Source: Hybos culiciformis (Eukaryota > Arthropoda > Insecta > Diptera > Hybotidae). Taken from it: a stretch of 64,000 bases of DNA. The stretch is from NCBI GenBank assembly GCA_964007475.1, contig OZ023273.1, positions 116,669,812-116,733,811 of the forward strand, read 5' to 3'. The position numbers were made by a program, and so were the translations under genes. The notes under the pieces were generated by a model, which saw nothing but the letters and a program-made list of their open reading frames with translations, did no database searches and was not told the DNA's origin. This document shows, piece after piece, positions 11,306 to 26,005 of this stretch. The first letter of the stretch is position 1, and each line of letters starts with the position of its first letter.

Positions 11306-14300
11306 CGCCTTAGGCGGCTTACAATCGACTAGTTATTTTGTATTTTTTAAATCAATACTAGATTACATAGAAACAAAAAAGGAGTAGAAAAACTGATAGA
11401 AGTTTGAAAATTTCTATATAGTTAATAATTCTCTTCTATTTATGCTTCAGCTGCAAACAAATTTACAAGAAACAAACACATTCATTTAATTTCAATTTGT
11501 ATATGTATTATTATTTATTTTACGTAATAATGTTGACAAAATAGTTGACTTGTTTTAAATGTTTTTGAAACGTTGACAAATTTTCTTTTTCTACACTTCT
11601 CAGTTGTATAGTACTTACTCACTTGCCATACTGGTTTATATACTTTGGTAAAAATATCAAACAAAGATAAATTTCAATGAAGTACAAAAAAAAATGAAAA
11701 AGAAGAAAATCCTAATGTTTATTAGTGGGTGCTAACTTTGACAAAAAAAAAAAAATACTCGTACATATATCCAAAATCAATATGGTAAAAAATGTAAAAA
11801 GTTTTTTTTTGTCAAAAAGTTATAAAAAAGGATTTATGAATAAAAATAAAAAATAAATAGCACACTAAATTGTTATTTAACAAAAGAAGAAAAACTTTTT
11901 TAATAATCTCTCTCTAGGAAAAAGATAAAAATATCTTAAAAACTTACAAAAAAAAAAACAATATCTATATAGTAAAATTATGTGAAAAAGTTTTATATTT
12001 TTAATTTAGTTTTATTTTTTTAAATGTGTCTGGTAAATATGTGACAAAAATTTATTTTTAATCTTTTTGTTAAAATAAAATGAAAATTGGTAAAATAAAT
12101 TGATAAAAACAATAAAAATAAAATTAATTTAAAGTGTTATAAATTAAAAAAAAAAAAATTGTTCATTTTTATTTAGTTTCATTGTTTTCATATTCTATAA
12201 AATATAAAGAAAATAGAATGATTTAGATAAGTTTTTAATGTTAATGTTGTATATAGATATATTTTTTTAGATTTCCTATATTCCAATTCAGCAAATAACT
12301 TTTATTTACTTTTGAAAGTTAGTTTTAAGAAAAATTTTAAACTTCTACTGAGGCACAGCATCGTTTTGACATTTGAGAGTTATTCATAATAAATATACTC
12401 ATTTTTAAAGATTCAACTTTTACACTAGGTAAAGCTTGATTATTAATTTGAATATCTGCGCAGGACTTCAAAAATTTTTATTTTTTATATAATTATCCGA
12501 ATTAATAATTTTAATATTACTGTTTTAATAAACAGACTTATTTTCATCAAAAAAAAAAACTTTATTAACATTTATTAAATTATGGTGTTCAAAACAAGGC
12601 TTAAATTTCTGATATTGCATAAAATTAAAATTTATTAATTGAAAAAAAAAAAAAAGCTTACACAAGCCAGTTAATTCAACCAATCAATTTTATTGGCTTA
12701 GTTTCAAATTGCATCGAACTAACAATAATTGTTATTATTTTATTTCATTATTTATATTAATATTGATTCGTGTTGCTAATTTAAGGTCGTTTCTCCTTTA
12801 AAAAGTGTTTGGTTGCAAAATTTTTTTTTGCCCTTTAACTTTTTTATGCATATGTCTATAAATATTTAAAAAAAAATTTAATTAATTTGCTTTTTCCTGC
12901 CCGACTAATTTTATGAAAATATTTTGTTGAAATCTAAATTAAGCAGGAAAGATCACAAGAGTTATCAATTTTGTAAAAAAATTTGTAAAATCAGGTTTTC
13001 TAATTTTTAAATTACACAATGCAATATTACAATATTTTTCATGTTAGTCTATAAAAATTACTTTCATTATTATGTAAAAATAATGAATGAAAAGAATATA
13101 ATTATTATATTTTATTTTATTTTTTATTTTTCCTGGAAATTAGTAAAAACTTAACTGCAATTGAGATGTTTTCATTTTTGATAAGAATTTGATTCACAAG
13201 ATTCAAAAATTTTATTATGAACGTATAAATACCATTATTGATAGAACGTGGTCTTGAATGAAACAGACAATTTTTATTCTCATATAATATTGATATTAGA
13301 CATATTCTAAGGTTTCAATAAAATGCATTTACAAACGTTGCAAAAAAAAAAAAATTGTAATATTATATTTTATTTAAAAAAATACATGCATACATATTAT
13401 ATGTATATTTAAATTTTTTTTATTTTTTTTTTGTGAAAATGAAATTATATATTCTTCAAAAATATTTAGCTTTTACATTTTTTTATTCGCTAAAATATAT
13501 TAAATTTTTTTTTTTTAAGTCAGCAGGTTATCAAATTTTTTATTTTATTTTTTTCTTTTCTATTAACAAAAGGAAATAAAATTTATTTAATGCTGCATTT
13601 TATTATCAAAACCAAATTTAATTGAAAAAATTTGCATTTTTTTGATATTGTGCTTTAGTTTTTTTTTTTACTTGTTAGTAAAAATAGGAAAAAAAAATCT
13701 AATCTCTCACAATATTTTTGTTTTTTTTTTTGATGACATCGTTGTAATAATTAAATATTTTTAGTTGTTGAAAGCAAAATATTTTTGATAAATTCTTATG
13801 AGAGACTTAAAATTATGTAATAAAACATATTGGTATAGGTTAATAGATGGTGGTATATATATAAATATATGCTTTTGTAGCCTAAGCTAAAAAAATTTGC
13901 AAATTAAATTATTCTTTTAAAGCATATTTATTAAATATTTATTACAATAATAAAGTTGAAAATCAAGTATTAATCATATTACGTTTTTTTTTATTATTAT
14001 AAATATTTACGTATAAAAATTCCCATTATTATAGGAAAAAAAAATTAAATATCTGCAACGAATGAGAATAAATCAATCTTAACAATTTTTAAATTATGCT
14101 GGTCAGTATTCAACCACTACTACACTAAAATGTGTGATAATGCATCTGAAAAATTTTAAGAAATTAGCAAAATTTAAAAATTGAAATTTATAATTGGAAT
14201 CAATACAAAACTTAGTTGTTGTTTTTTATATTTTGTTACTAAATAACAAATTCGCATAAATATATATAAACTAATTTCTCTTTAATGTAAAAGGGTAGCT

Positions 14301-17300
14301 GAAAAAAAAACTTTAAAAGGTAAAATTATAAAGTAAGTGTCATAAATTTATTTACTTAATATCATGAATTTAAAATGTATTATGTAGTGATATTTTCACC
14401 CCTTCAAATTTCGAAATATAAAAAAAAAAAAAAAATCTGTATTTTTTTTTTTTTAATAATCAAACCTTTTAACCTCTTTATTATTGAAATAATCGTAACT
14501 ATTGTATGAGATTTTTTTTTTTTATCGTAGTATATATTTATATCAAATTGAACTAATCAAAAAAAATTTTTATTGGAATATTTGGGTGGAACGAGGGTGT
14601 TACTTTGAAATTAATTTTAAAATTTTAATCTTCTTTATGATTTTTGAAATTGTAATTTTTATTTTATATCAACCAGAAAATTTTAATTTATAAGTTAAAG
14701 AACTTTGATGTTAAAATTTTGTTTTTCTTTTGATTTAGATTTAATCTCATCATTTGACTATATACCAACGATTTAGTTTTAATTTACTGATTTGGGGAGA
14801 ATATTTTATGTGAATATTAAGCATTTCAATTTATTTATGAATTATTTTTCAGAAACATTCAAAATTTTAAATTATTAATAGCTAAAAAAAAATCGCAGAA
14901 AAACGGCTTATTCACATTATACTATTACGTATAGTAAAAAAAATAGAATATTATTTTTCTTTTTTGAAACTTTAAAAATCGGGACATGTAAAAAATATGC
15001 CTAATAATAAAATCTATAATTAAAATTATCGAAGATATCATTTGGTTGAACTAAATTAAAAAATTTGATACAAAATGAGACTAGAACTTCTTTGATAGAT
15101 AGCTAATCTAATCAGTATGTATTTAATTTATATAAGAAGTAAACTTTAAGAAGTTGAAATGTTTTATTAAGAAAATATATTTCATACATATAAAAAACTC
15201 TTAAATTATGTCATAAATTATTATAGAAAGGATGTGGAAATTTATTTATGTTTTTATGTTTTTGTATGTATATAAAAATCAAATATACAAAGTATTTAAA
15301 TATACTACTTTCCAAACAAAAATGCATTCTAAATTTTTTCTCGTATACAAGTACAAGGATAGCATATAGAAAGACATAAAAAATTCTTCAATCACACCCA
15401 ATTGTCTATTTTTATAGTTATTTGTTGGAAAAATTACTTTGAATGATGATCAAAATGATAATTTCCTTGATTGGATTTTATGGATTTTGATAATTTTATT
15501 TTTTAGTTTTTTTTTTTAGAATTTATTACATGTATTTGTGGGACTGATTTTCATCTATGATTCATGTATTAAACTATATCCATTACCTCTCGAAAACGAA
15601 ACTTGCATATAAATTTTGTGCGTAAGACGATTAAATATTTTATACGATGAAAAGCAAATTCGATTTTTCTTTTGTAACTATGACCTTCCAATTGCAAACT
15701 AGATTAGAAAAATAAGAAACAATTTTGTTTTTTTTATTTAACATTATTTAACATAAGTGTATTTATCAAACAACTTATTATTACTTTATGGCAAAATTAT
15801 ATAAGGTGCTCTGATGTTTATTTTTGTTGAGTTTTTGACTAAACCTTATTATACAAAATAATAAAATAATTCTTAAACAAATTAGTCTATTTCTTTTTTA
15901 ATTATTTTTTTGGATTAAGGTCAGTGGATACTCCAATTTAAATTTGCCAGACTTACATCTAAAGTTAGAAGTTCGATAAAATTATTATTTGTTTGAAGTA
16001 AAAAAAAAATTGGACAGCTAAAGTAAAATGGTTCTAGAGTGGCATATACAGTTCTGAGGTAATATTATTTTCCGAATTTTGAAATTTTTTCTTGTAGAGG
16101 TAGAAAACTTTTATTACATTCATTTTTATGTATAATATAATATGAGTAATAAATATGACAATTTCCAAAATAATGATAGTCACAATTGTAGGTAGTTCTT
16201 AGTTCACACTTAACATAAACACATGATCAAATTAAAAACAAATATAGTAGTTCTTTTCAGTGTACATAGGTATGTTAAAAATTGCAGATAACAACTAATT
16301 GAATTAAATTGAATTGTTTTTAAGCTCGACTTTTCAAACTTTCATTGTCAAAAAAATTTAATTTTCTTTCCAGTCAAATTTTTTTTGTACGATTCGATGA
16401 TAAACTGTTCAACTTACCCAGAAAAATATTATGTCCTGTCAGGATCTTGGCGACACATAGTGTCGCCCTTGGAAAAAGAATTTTTGGTTCTAGCTGTCGA
16501 ATTAAATTGATTCATATAGGCGAACAGTTAAATATAGTTAAATGGCGTTTGTTGTCTTATTATATTAAATCTGCAACATTATGTAAGTCCTTAAAAATGT
16601 TAATCAACAAAACGTTTTTAATAAAAATTTTCTTTGGCATAATAAAAATCAAACTAAGGGTACAATCCACTATTGGTCATTAAATTGATTCGCGTAAAAA
16701 ACAGACAAAAATTTCTATTGTATATCCCCATGATATTTAAGATTAAAAAATTTCTAATAATTTACTAAAATGTATAAATGTAAAAGCAATTCATATGTGT
16801 TCTTACAAATACAAATAAAATTACTTGGTACATATCGAAGTATCTTTAAAAATATTAGAATAAGAAATACGAAGAGAATTTTGAATAGGTAGGTACCATA
16901 AATATTTACGAATTATTTTCATAATTTAAAGATTCTAGAAAAGTCACTTACGCTTTTTAATTCAAAATCTTTGCAAAGAAAGCGCCAATGATTCCAATGG
17001 GTCCAGGCGTACTCTAATGGTTCAGATGTGTCTTCATTGATTTTTGAAGTGATACTTACATAAATTATTTTTAATTATGTAATTAATTATTACAAATTGC
17101 TACATAATCATTATAAAAATTATTTTGATTACATACTAAATTCATAAAATTTTCAAAATGTCACTTAATAACTTCTTTACTTTGAGGCTTGCAATTATCA
17201 CTCTCAAAATACAGTACAGAGTTAAAATTTATCCCGCAGAGTTGATAATTTATTTTCAATTCTTAAAGATTTTATACTATTTTTTTAATAGAAAACGAAA

Positions 17301-19815
17301 TATTTCCTGGGCAGCGCCTTAATTGCCACCGATTTATGTAGTAGCATTTAGTGAAAAAAAAATAAAGAAATAATAGAATTGGTTTAAATCAAAAAGGTTT
17401 ATTGAGTTTTCTTCTTAAAGGTTTAAATCAGCAAAAATAATATCTAAAATTACAAATATTTCAACATTTTGACAAAATTCTTAATACTGAAGGATTAATC
17501 TTCGTTCAATTTTCACCAAAATCCTCTTTCAGTCCCAATACCGAATCTTTAGTCCGATTCAAACTCTTGTTTTAGGTTGTTTGAATCGAATTCTATCAAA
17601 AATTAAATCTGTATCTGTAATAAGTAAAAGCATAATTGATTTTGTAATTTATATTTAAAATAACAATTAAATGCTGTTTGTTGATAAGCGCATAGCTTGA
17701 GGACGGCTGGATTGATTTGGTTATTTTTTTTAAGAAAACTTTTTAGGAAAAGAAAAATAGTAGAAGCTACCCTGAAAATTGGAAAATTCGGGTAAAAGTT
17801 AAAGTGCTTTTTTCTATGGTATTTTTTTAAAAACTCAAGACTCTTATTAATAAAGACTAAACTAGAGCGAAACAACGTTCGCGACGGAATCGACTAGTAC
17901 CTATAGTATAATTCTCAAATATATCTTTGCAATAACAAACTTTAAACTAATCAAAAAACTTCTTATTTATTTATATGAAAATTATCTCTACCTACAGAAA
18001 ATGGATTTTAGTGCAATTTGAAACTAAATTATCTGCAATATATTTTTAAGTCTTGCCCTTAAGAATAATTTTCCTTTAACTTTTATATATATATAAAAAA
18101 AAATCTGATAATAAAGGAAGACACTTTTTTATATTTTAAACGGGGAATCTCAATGTCAATAATTTTGTTAAAAAAATATTAAAAAGGGAGAAATTTATAC
18201 ACTTTGTCACATTTTATTATTTAACTAGTATTATATATAAAAAAAATTAGTAAAATAAATATAATAAAATCAAACCTATTTTTGGACAAGAAGCGTCTTT
18301 ATTATCTTCACACTCTTCTGATGGCAATTTATTTTCATTTTACATCATGAAAGAAAATTCTGTCTCTGTTTTTTAGTTTTTTACAAAAAAATATTTTGTT
18401 GTAAATTCCATATTAAAACATTTTATAATTATTTAACTTTGAATTATTATAGAAACATAACTCTACTCCGGGCAATAAATAGTAGCATTGCTGGGTTTAA
18501 GATATTGGTTTTTTGTATAAATCCTTTTTAAACGTTGATAAAGGTGTCCCAGTAAAGCCCTTGAATTTAAAGTAAAAACCCTGTTAATCATATTTTAAAT
18601 AGTTTGGGGTCCTTAAAATGCAAAGTCCACTTTTTACAACATTTCTTAAGCCTTTTAAGATCTTTACTTCTAAATAAAATAGTAAAGTCTAGTAAAGTCC
18701 CAGTCACATCAACTAAATATTGTCGCCCTTAACTATTTATAATTTAATGAAATTTAACCCAAATCTTTTTATTATTATTCGAAAAGGATTTTAAATTGAA
18801 AAAATACTGAAATCACATCTAACAATTTACGAAAATAAATTTTATCATGTCTAAAGAAATTTACGTTGTTAATATTCTGTCCTAGAAATTCTTATTGGAA
18901 AACTATATAATTGAATGGATTGATTTAATTCTCTATAATAAGATGAAACTTTCATTGAATGCATTTCAATAATATTTTTTTAAGTTAATTGAGAATATGG
19001 TTTTAAATCTTTTTTTCCACTTTTTTTTTTTCAAATATTTGTAGTTCTGTGGGGAATTATAGTATTTTTTATTGGGATACAGTATCTTGAAATAACTCAA
19101 GCTGGACATCATACAATTTTTATTTGTAATTTTCGAATATTTTCGGGTACACATATATATGTATTAATTTTATATCAACATTATGATTACGTAACAGTAG
19201 GTAATATAAAAATGTAATTTATAGGAAATGATTTATATAATTGTAGACATTGTAAATGAATCAATTTTTTACAGGTAATTTATGTAGAAGAATACAACTA
19301 TATTTTCAATTTATTTAATATATTTTGAAACTGTTCTTATCTTCAAATAGAATTGAATAATGCATTCTTCAATGAAAATGGTTTATATGAGGGTTAATAT
19401 TCTTAACAAACACTTAATTCAGCCCTCGATGTTATCAACAACGAAGTTAATACGAATCTACTATACTACGACTGCCGACAAGTGTATTTAGTGTGAAGAA
19501 AGACTGCCCTGGATTCATTGTACACATATATTCATTGTGATTAAGCTTGAAATAAACTAATTTGCGTTTCTTTAACTAATAACGCCTTAAGATTAACAAT
19601 TTATGAGCATAACTGAATATCTACAATTTTTATTCAAAATAAAAATGATGTATGATGATTAATATTATAGTTTGGACCTGAACTGCTAAAACAATATCAG
19701 AACAACATATACTATAAATATTTACGTTTTTGTAAATTGCATAAACTAAACACAGAGCATACAGTTTCAATAAATATACAATTATTCTAATGTCTTCATA
19801 TTATAATATCCCTTA
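11306..19815. other. Gene-free A+T-rich region
   Basis: Contains homopolymer tracts and a few frames of 60-112 residues that I do not recognise. The longest, 16345-16683 plus, covers somewhat more complex sequence with a perfect GGCGACAC/GTGTCGCC stem around ATA at 16449-16467. It could be an old transposon relic, but no family was recognised. No splice-linked exons are apparent. Confidence 0.55.
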
Positions 19816-20277
19816 CACACTTAGACTTAATTGAGTCTTATTCAAGAAGAGCATTTTTGATTGCGTCTTTTCCCATACAAAAACAAAATTCCATAATCCC
19901 AGAGAAAGACTCTAAAAATATATACATACTTATTCTCTAAGTGTTGTCTTTTTGTTTGTTTTTTTTGTAATTCTTTTTATAGATTTTTTCGTGATAATAC
20001 TGAGTCTGTTAAAAATTAAGAAATAATAAACTAATTATTCTTATTAATTTAGTTATTAATTTAGAATTTGAATTAATTATTTATTTATAAATAATTCTTT
20101 TTCTTTTCACTTCTATTTTTCACTTAACTTGTTTAAAATAAATTTAATTAAAATTACAAAATCAATTAAAAATTGTTTATTTTGCTTTGCTGTCAAATAA
20201 GTAGAAAATAAGTCCTTCGATTAGTGTGAACAAGCTTTTCAAAAAACTATATTAAAACTCAATCAAGTCTAAGTGTG
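19816..20277. mobile_element. 462-bp MITE with TA target duplication
   Basis: The left end CACACTTAGACTTAATTGAG and the right end (complement CACACTTAGACTTGATTGAG) form terminal inverted repeats of about 21 bp with one mismatch. Each is flanked by TA (19814-19815 and 20278-20279). The TA duplication and CA-starting termini suit the Tc1/mariner superfamily. The interior has no transposase, so this is a non-autonomous copy. Confidence 0.75.
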
Positions 20278-20279
20278 TA

Positions 20280-23200
20280 AAGTGTATAAACTATACATAA
20301 TATATATAGCTGAAAAAAAAAATTTTATTGAGCATAATTCCAAAAAAAATAAAGAAATTTATCAATAAAGAAAATAAACTTGTGTTCTTTGTAAACATAA
20401 TAATTACATAATATAATTTTATTATTGTTTATTTCAAATCATATATAAGAACTTAAATTATTATGGTCTCCAAAGGGCCAAAATTTTATAATTTGTCACA
20501 TTTTTATTAGTTGTATAAGTATATTATATAGTAGTAGTATATGTATATTATATGATTTTAAAAGAGTAGGTATAAACGTATAATTTGAAAGAAGCATAAA
20601 AAACAAACTATACTTAAAAATGTAAATAAACATAAAAATCTTAAATATATAAATAATGATATTTTGTTAAACAAAAAAAAAGGAAAACTTGCTGCAGATA
20701 TTTATGTCATTTAATATTATGCCAATTTTAAACAGAAATAATAAACAAAATATTGTAATTTAATTCTTAACGTATTTTATTTCTTTGCATCTATTCTAAA
20801 TAAATAAACAAATTCCTTATTATTTCAACCAAGTATGTATATTTTTTTTTCATTTAGTGATAACGTTTTTAATACAATTTTTTTTGTTATATTTTAATAA
20901 CCATAAGCCACCCAAACAACAGTAGTCCTCTTCGTAATTGATTTATCTTGCGGCACAATCTTATATAATTATTATGAAAAATAAATATTTGTTTATTTAA
21001 AAAAGAAAACTTTTAATCTCCTATATATGGCGGTTGACAATTAGGGAGTTCTGTAATATTTTTTGTTTTTTTGTATAAATTGATATTAAACTGTCGATTG
21101 CACGTAGGTATACTGATATTTATCGAATAGCAATGCAGCAGGATTAAATGTTAAGCAAGCAAGATCCAAAACATTGAAGTTTAATTTTACCAGAATTTTT
21201 TAATAATCTATTTAATTATGAATTACTTAAATATTGAATTAATTTTTTGAGTTTATGGAAAAGGTGTTAACAAGCATCTTGAAGTTCATGAAGAAGAGCA
21301 TGGAATGAAGTGTTATGGCATTACACATTGTAGAAATTTTCTAATGCCATACAATTTTTATAATGCCAAAAGAAATTTATAAAAAACTGTGACACTACGA
21401 TTTATTTCTAATTTCCTATCGAATAGATTGGTTTCTGAACTTTATCTTGACTATACTTGAATATACATATTAGATAGTAGATAATATATGTGGCAATATG
21501 TGAGTAAACATTTTCTACTTATTGGCGACTTACGCGATCAATGACAATGATAATTCTCAAAATTAATTTGTATTACACTTTTAGATACTCAATGATATTT
21601 CTCTATATATGGATTACTGAAATTGTTCATTTCTATTCCTTTTTAAAATTAGAATTAATTAAAAGTATCAAACAAAATTTTTTTTTTAAACTTCTTAAGC
21701 CAGAACTCATAGCTCATTACCTTAGGAGATATTTTAAGTAGGCGTCTTGCATATCAGTTTAACAGATAGGAAGGCAATTTTTCTTCGTAATCTATGAACT
21801 ATAATTTAAATAACTTTGCCATAAAAATTTCTATAACATAAGATTTGAATATTTATTTAAGAATGATTTACGAGATTTTTTATTTTGATTTAGACAAGTG
21901 GAAAGTTTTTTTAATATTATGAATGTTTGGTTGCACTTGCCAAAATAGTTGCATTGGCATAGGCAGGAAGCAAACTTATACCATCGGTTATAATTATACC
22001 AAATTACAGAAATTACACACAACTCTGTCTAAGATTTCATATATATGTACGTACATTATTCACTTATGCACGTCGCCTCAGACGATTTTTCAATAAATTT
22101 TTTTTTTATTATTTTATTCATTTATGACGATTTATAAATCACGTACTTTGAAGTGATATCGATTTTGTCTACAAACTGTCTCAAAATTATTATTTTTATT
22201 TCATCACTTTTAAAATATATTAATCATTTTTTTTTTTTATTGCAATTATCACATAAAAATACATAAAAGTAAAAATAAAACTCATGATGTTGACATTTTT
22301 CTTAATAATATAAAAGGTAGTACAATATTTTTTTTTTGAAAGATGTGAAAGAAAATGTTGGAACTTTACCAATGACGAAGTGTTTAGCCAATTAAGGATT
22401 TTTGAATTAAAATGGTAAATTGTAAAATTCAAACCAAAATAATTTAAATTAAAGTTTTAAGGTTCTAAATTGGAAAATAGAAACTTTAAAATAAATTATA
22501 TTTAATTTTAATTATTATGTTCGTGTTCTTTTAAAATTTCAGCAATATTTTCTATACGTAATTATTTGTGTTATATGGATTATGTAATATTATATAATAA
22601 TTACACGAATAATATGTGTAGGTTGAATTGTACAAAATAAAACAAATATATTTGAGTGCTGCATAAATAAAATACTTACGTAATAGAAGATACCAAATTC
22701 ATATCTTGATTTAAGAGTATAAACTTTTGTGCGTTATATTAATTTCTAAAACTAAAGTCCATATGTAAAGTTAGTTTTTTTTTTAAATCCTAAAAAGCCT
22801 CGAAAATAAGATGGAAAATCTTCAACACTATATTTAATATATATAAACCATATACAATATATAAACTGTATACAATATATAAAAACTTTACATATAATTT
22901 TTTTTAAATTATCCATTCACTGGAGACAAAACTACAACAATATTTTTTTGCAAGACTGCTACGGTGTTTAATGATTATTGTAATTGTCGAAAACTCATTC
23001 TACATAAAGGAAGAAGAAATAATGTTATTTTAATAAAATTTCGACATACAATTAAAATATAAACAAAATAAATTTTTATCTTTTAAATTTTATTGAACTT
23101 AACAATTGATAGTATCTTTTGTTTACCTTTTTTTTTATGATACAATGTTTTTCTTAATTTTAAATATTTAAATTGTATTTTTCTTTTTTTTATTATTTAC

Positions 23201-25997
23201 AATATTTCAGTTTTTTTTTAATTCCTTATCTAATTATTTTTTCTTTCTTTAATTGCAATAAGAAGATTCATTCATAAATTTTATTATGTTTCATTCATTG
23301 ACATTATTATTATCTTTACAAAGTTTTTTAGTTTTTACTGAAAAATAATTTTATTTTCTTTTGAATGAAAATTATTAATAAATAAAAAAAACAGATTTTA
23401 TTATTTTTTTAAAAATATAAGAAAAACAAGAAAAAAATAAATTTAATAAATTTAAGTACAAATTTTAAACACAACCATTAGTTATCAAAAAAAATAAGTT
23501 TTTTTTTATTTGTTTTATATAAAAAAAAGTATAAAATTTTAAAATTAATAAATGAAATTTCTGTTTAAGAAAACTAAAGTTTTAATTAATTAAATTCAAT
23601 TTTTTATAAATATAGTTCTAGTTTGCTGGCAAACAGTGTAGTTCTCCTTCGACACAAACACCACATAGTGTTAAAATTTTATATGCAGATTTAAATAAAT
23701 TAAGTTGAAAATAATTATGAATTATGGTTGATGTTGTATAGAATGAATAAAAATATATTTTGTTTTAACCTGAGCTGATTAAAATTATTTTACTGTGTTA
23801 CTTTAAACCAGTGCAAATTATTGTTTTTTATTTTGCAGCGAAATAATCTAAAGAACTATAGTTTTTTGCTAAAATAATGTATGTATTAATAATTTAAAAA
23901 GCAGTATCCGACGCATTAGCAATTAATATTTATTTTTATCGTTTAATAGGGAACAGTACCTAATTCGGAATCCATAAGTATTGTACTAAATGACTTATTC
24001 AAAAATGTAAGTATTTATTATAAGAAAAAGGTTAAAATTCATTTAGTTCAAGCTTCTTTAAATTCAATAAATTATTAAAGTTAAAATAATAACAAAAATA
24101 AATTTATTGAATTCTATTTAAATCTCTAATTCTTTAATTTTGAAAATAGCTATTATCATTTACTTTATAGTACTGTTCTATCCAAGTTCATCATATAAGT
24201 ATTTTAACGTTGCTGATGTAATTCGGATATTATTATAAATTAACAAAAAAAAATAGTCTTTTGATCTATGAAATAACAATTTTTATTTTATTTAAAAATT
24301 CTATATGATTTTAGTGACAGTGTACTAAGTGAAATTAAAAACATTTAAAACATGTCGAAAAAATATATTAGTATTTAATCTCAATTTGGATGCCATATTA
24401 AAATAATAATAACATTCAAGTATACAAACTCACAAAATTTACTTGGATTATAATCTGGAATTATGTTTTTCCATCCTGGTTTTCCTACTATCACTGATAT
24501 TCTTTCGAAAATCATATTCTCTATTCTATTTCATCGAAATTGACTTTAAGATTACAATTTTCGAATAAGTTTCACTTCAAATGATTCTAGGTAATATGTA
24601 ATTAATGAATAATTGAATAAAAATAAATCAATTTCAATTTTAGGGAGTCCTAACACCTTTAGTAGTTTATTTATTTTTAAGTCACTCTAATTTCATCGTA
24701 ATAATCTGTTTCATTTTTTCACAAAATAAATTTCTATATAGACATCTTATAAAATATTTACATACATTGTATAAATTATCTTTTTTTGTTACAAAGAATC
24801 ACGTTAGAAATTTCTATTATCAATGATTTCGAATGATCTTGATGTCAGTCAGTAATATAGTTAGTTATAAAGTTTATTAACACTGAAATAATCGCCACAC
24901 GTTCCGATTTGAATGTCAAAATTGCAATTCGGTTTAGTTTTATAATAATATTAATTATAAGTACTTTTGTAATACATTTAAACTTTTATATAATTAATAA
25001 TGAATCTGAAATCTTATAATCGTTTACATTACTTCTTATCGATTATTTCTTATGATGACTACAGTACTATAATTTCGAATAGTTACTCAAACAATCTATT
25101 AATGTTGATAATTGAGCACCAAGAATGCTGCAAATTAAATCTTATTTTCATTCTTCCATATGTAAAAAAATAATCAGCTCAAAATTCTTTTTCTTTTTTT
25201 TAATTTAATTTGAAATCGTTATAACATGTTTTTAATTCGGAATAAAAATGTCATGATTCATAATTTATGAGGCAAAAATATGTAGAACAAAAGTTAAACC
25301 AATTTCATTGCGAGCGACGGGATAAACGTGATACATTTTGATTAAAATCTTACAAAATTTTACATTTTATAACTGAATTAGAAAATTAATATCTGTTACC
25401 AGCAAGGAATTTTTTTGGTTTATATATTATCTGAATATTGGAGAATACCTATTTTTTCTTTTGACAGAAATTTCGTTTTAGCACTAAATTCTAAAATAAT
25501 AATTACAAACTTTTTTTAAACTTAATATTTAAAGAAATTCTTTCGAACAAATCTTGTACCGAAATTATTAATGCTTTTTTGTACATTTTGATTTGATAAT
25601 TATACTTAATCATATAGTATAATATTGGTGGTCATCCATAAAATATCAAATACTTCGAATTCTATTCAAAATAAGTTTAATCTTTTACTTTATTTTAACA
25701 TTGTATAAATAGATTCTTTAAAAATAATTTTATAGCGTTAAATCTTTTTTTTAGTAAACTGTTTCACATGGATTGTTTTTTTTTTGAAAAAAATATAACA
25801 GAGAATTTATATATATTTCATGAATGACTACTTGAATTTAGTTTGTTTAAGTCAAAAAGTGAATTGACGACCGTGTATTAATAATAAAATTAATAATGAT
25901 AATAATAATAATAATATAATAACAGTTAAAACAAAAACAATATTAGCCTGAACCTTAGAATCTATTATTCCATTGGTTTTGAGGTGCAGCTGTTATT
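20280..25997. other. Gene-free region downstream of tj
   Basis: A+T-rich sequence with no supported coding frame. It includes short (TATA)-rich stretches near 22830-22890 and an (AAT)n-like tract at about 25895-25920. The part nearest tj (below 26000) should include the tj 3' untranslated region, but I cannot place its end. Confidence 0.55.
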
Positions 25998-26005
25998 TGA
26001 CGTCA
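25998..26005. promoter_or_regulatory. Perfect TGACGTCA (CRE-like) octamer at the tj stop codon
   Basis: The palindrome TGACGTCA overlaps the TGA stop codon of tj, with an E-box CAGCTG just beyond. Maf and CREB/ATF factors bind related cores, but the extended flanks of a full Maf site (TGC...GCA) are absent. A single octamer is weak evidence, so this is a recorded sequence match rather than a proven site. Confidence 0.25.

Noticed and set aside
16345..16683. 112-residue frame with more balanced composition
   Set aside because: No ATG at its start, no recognisable domain and no splice partner. At most it is an old repeat relic.
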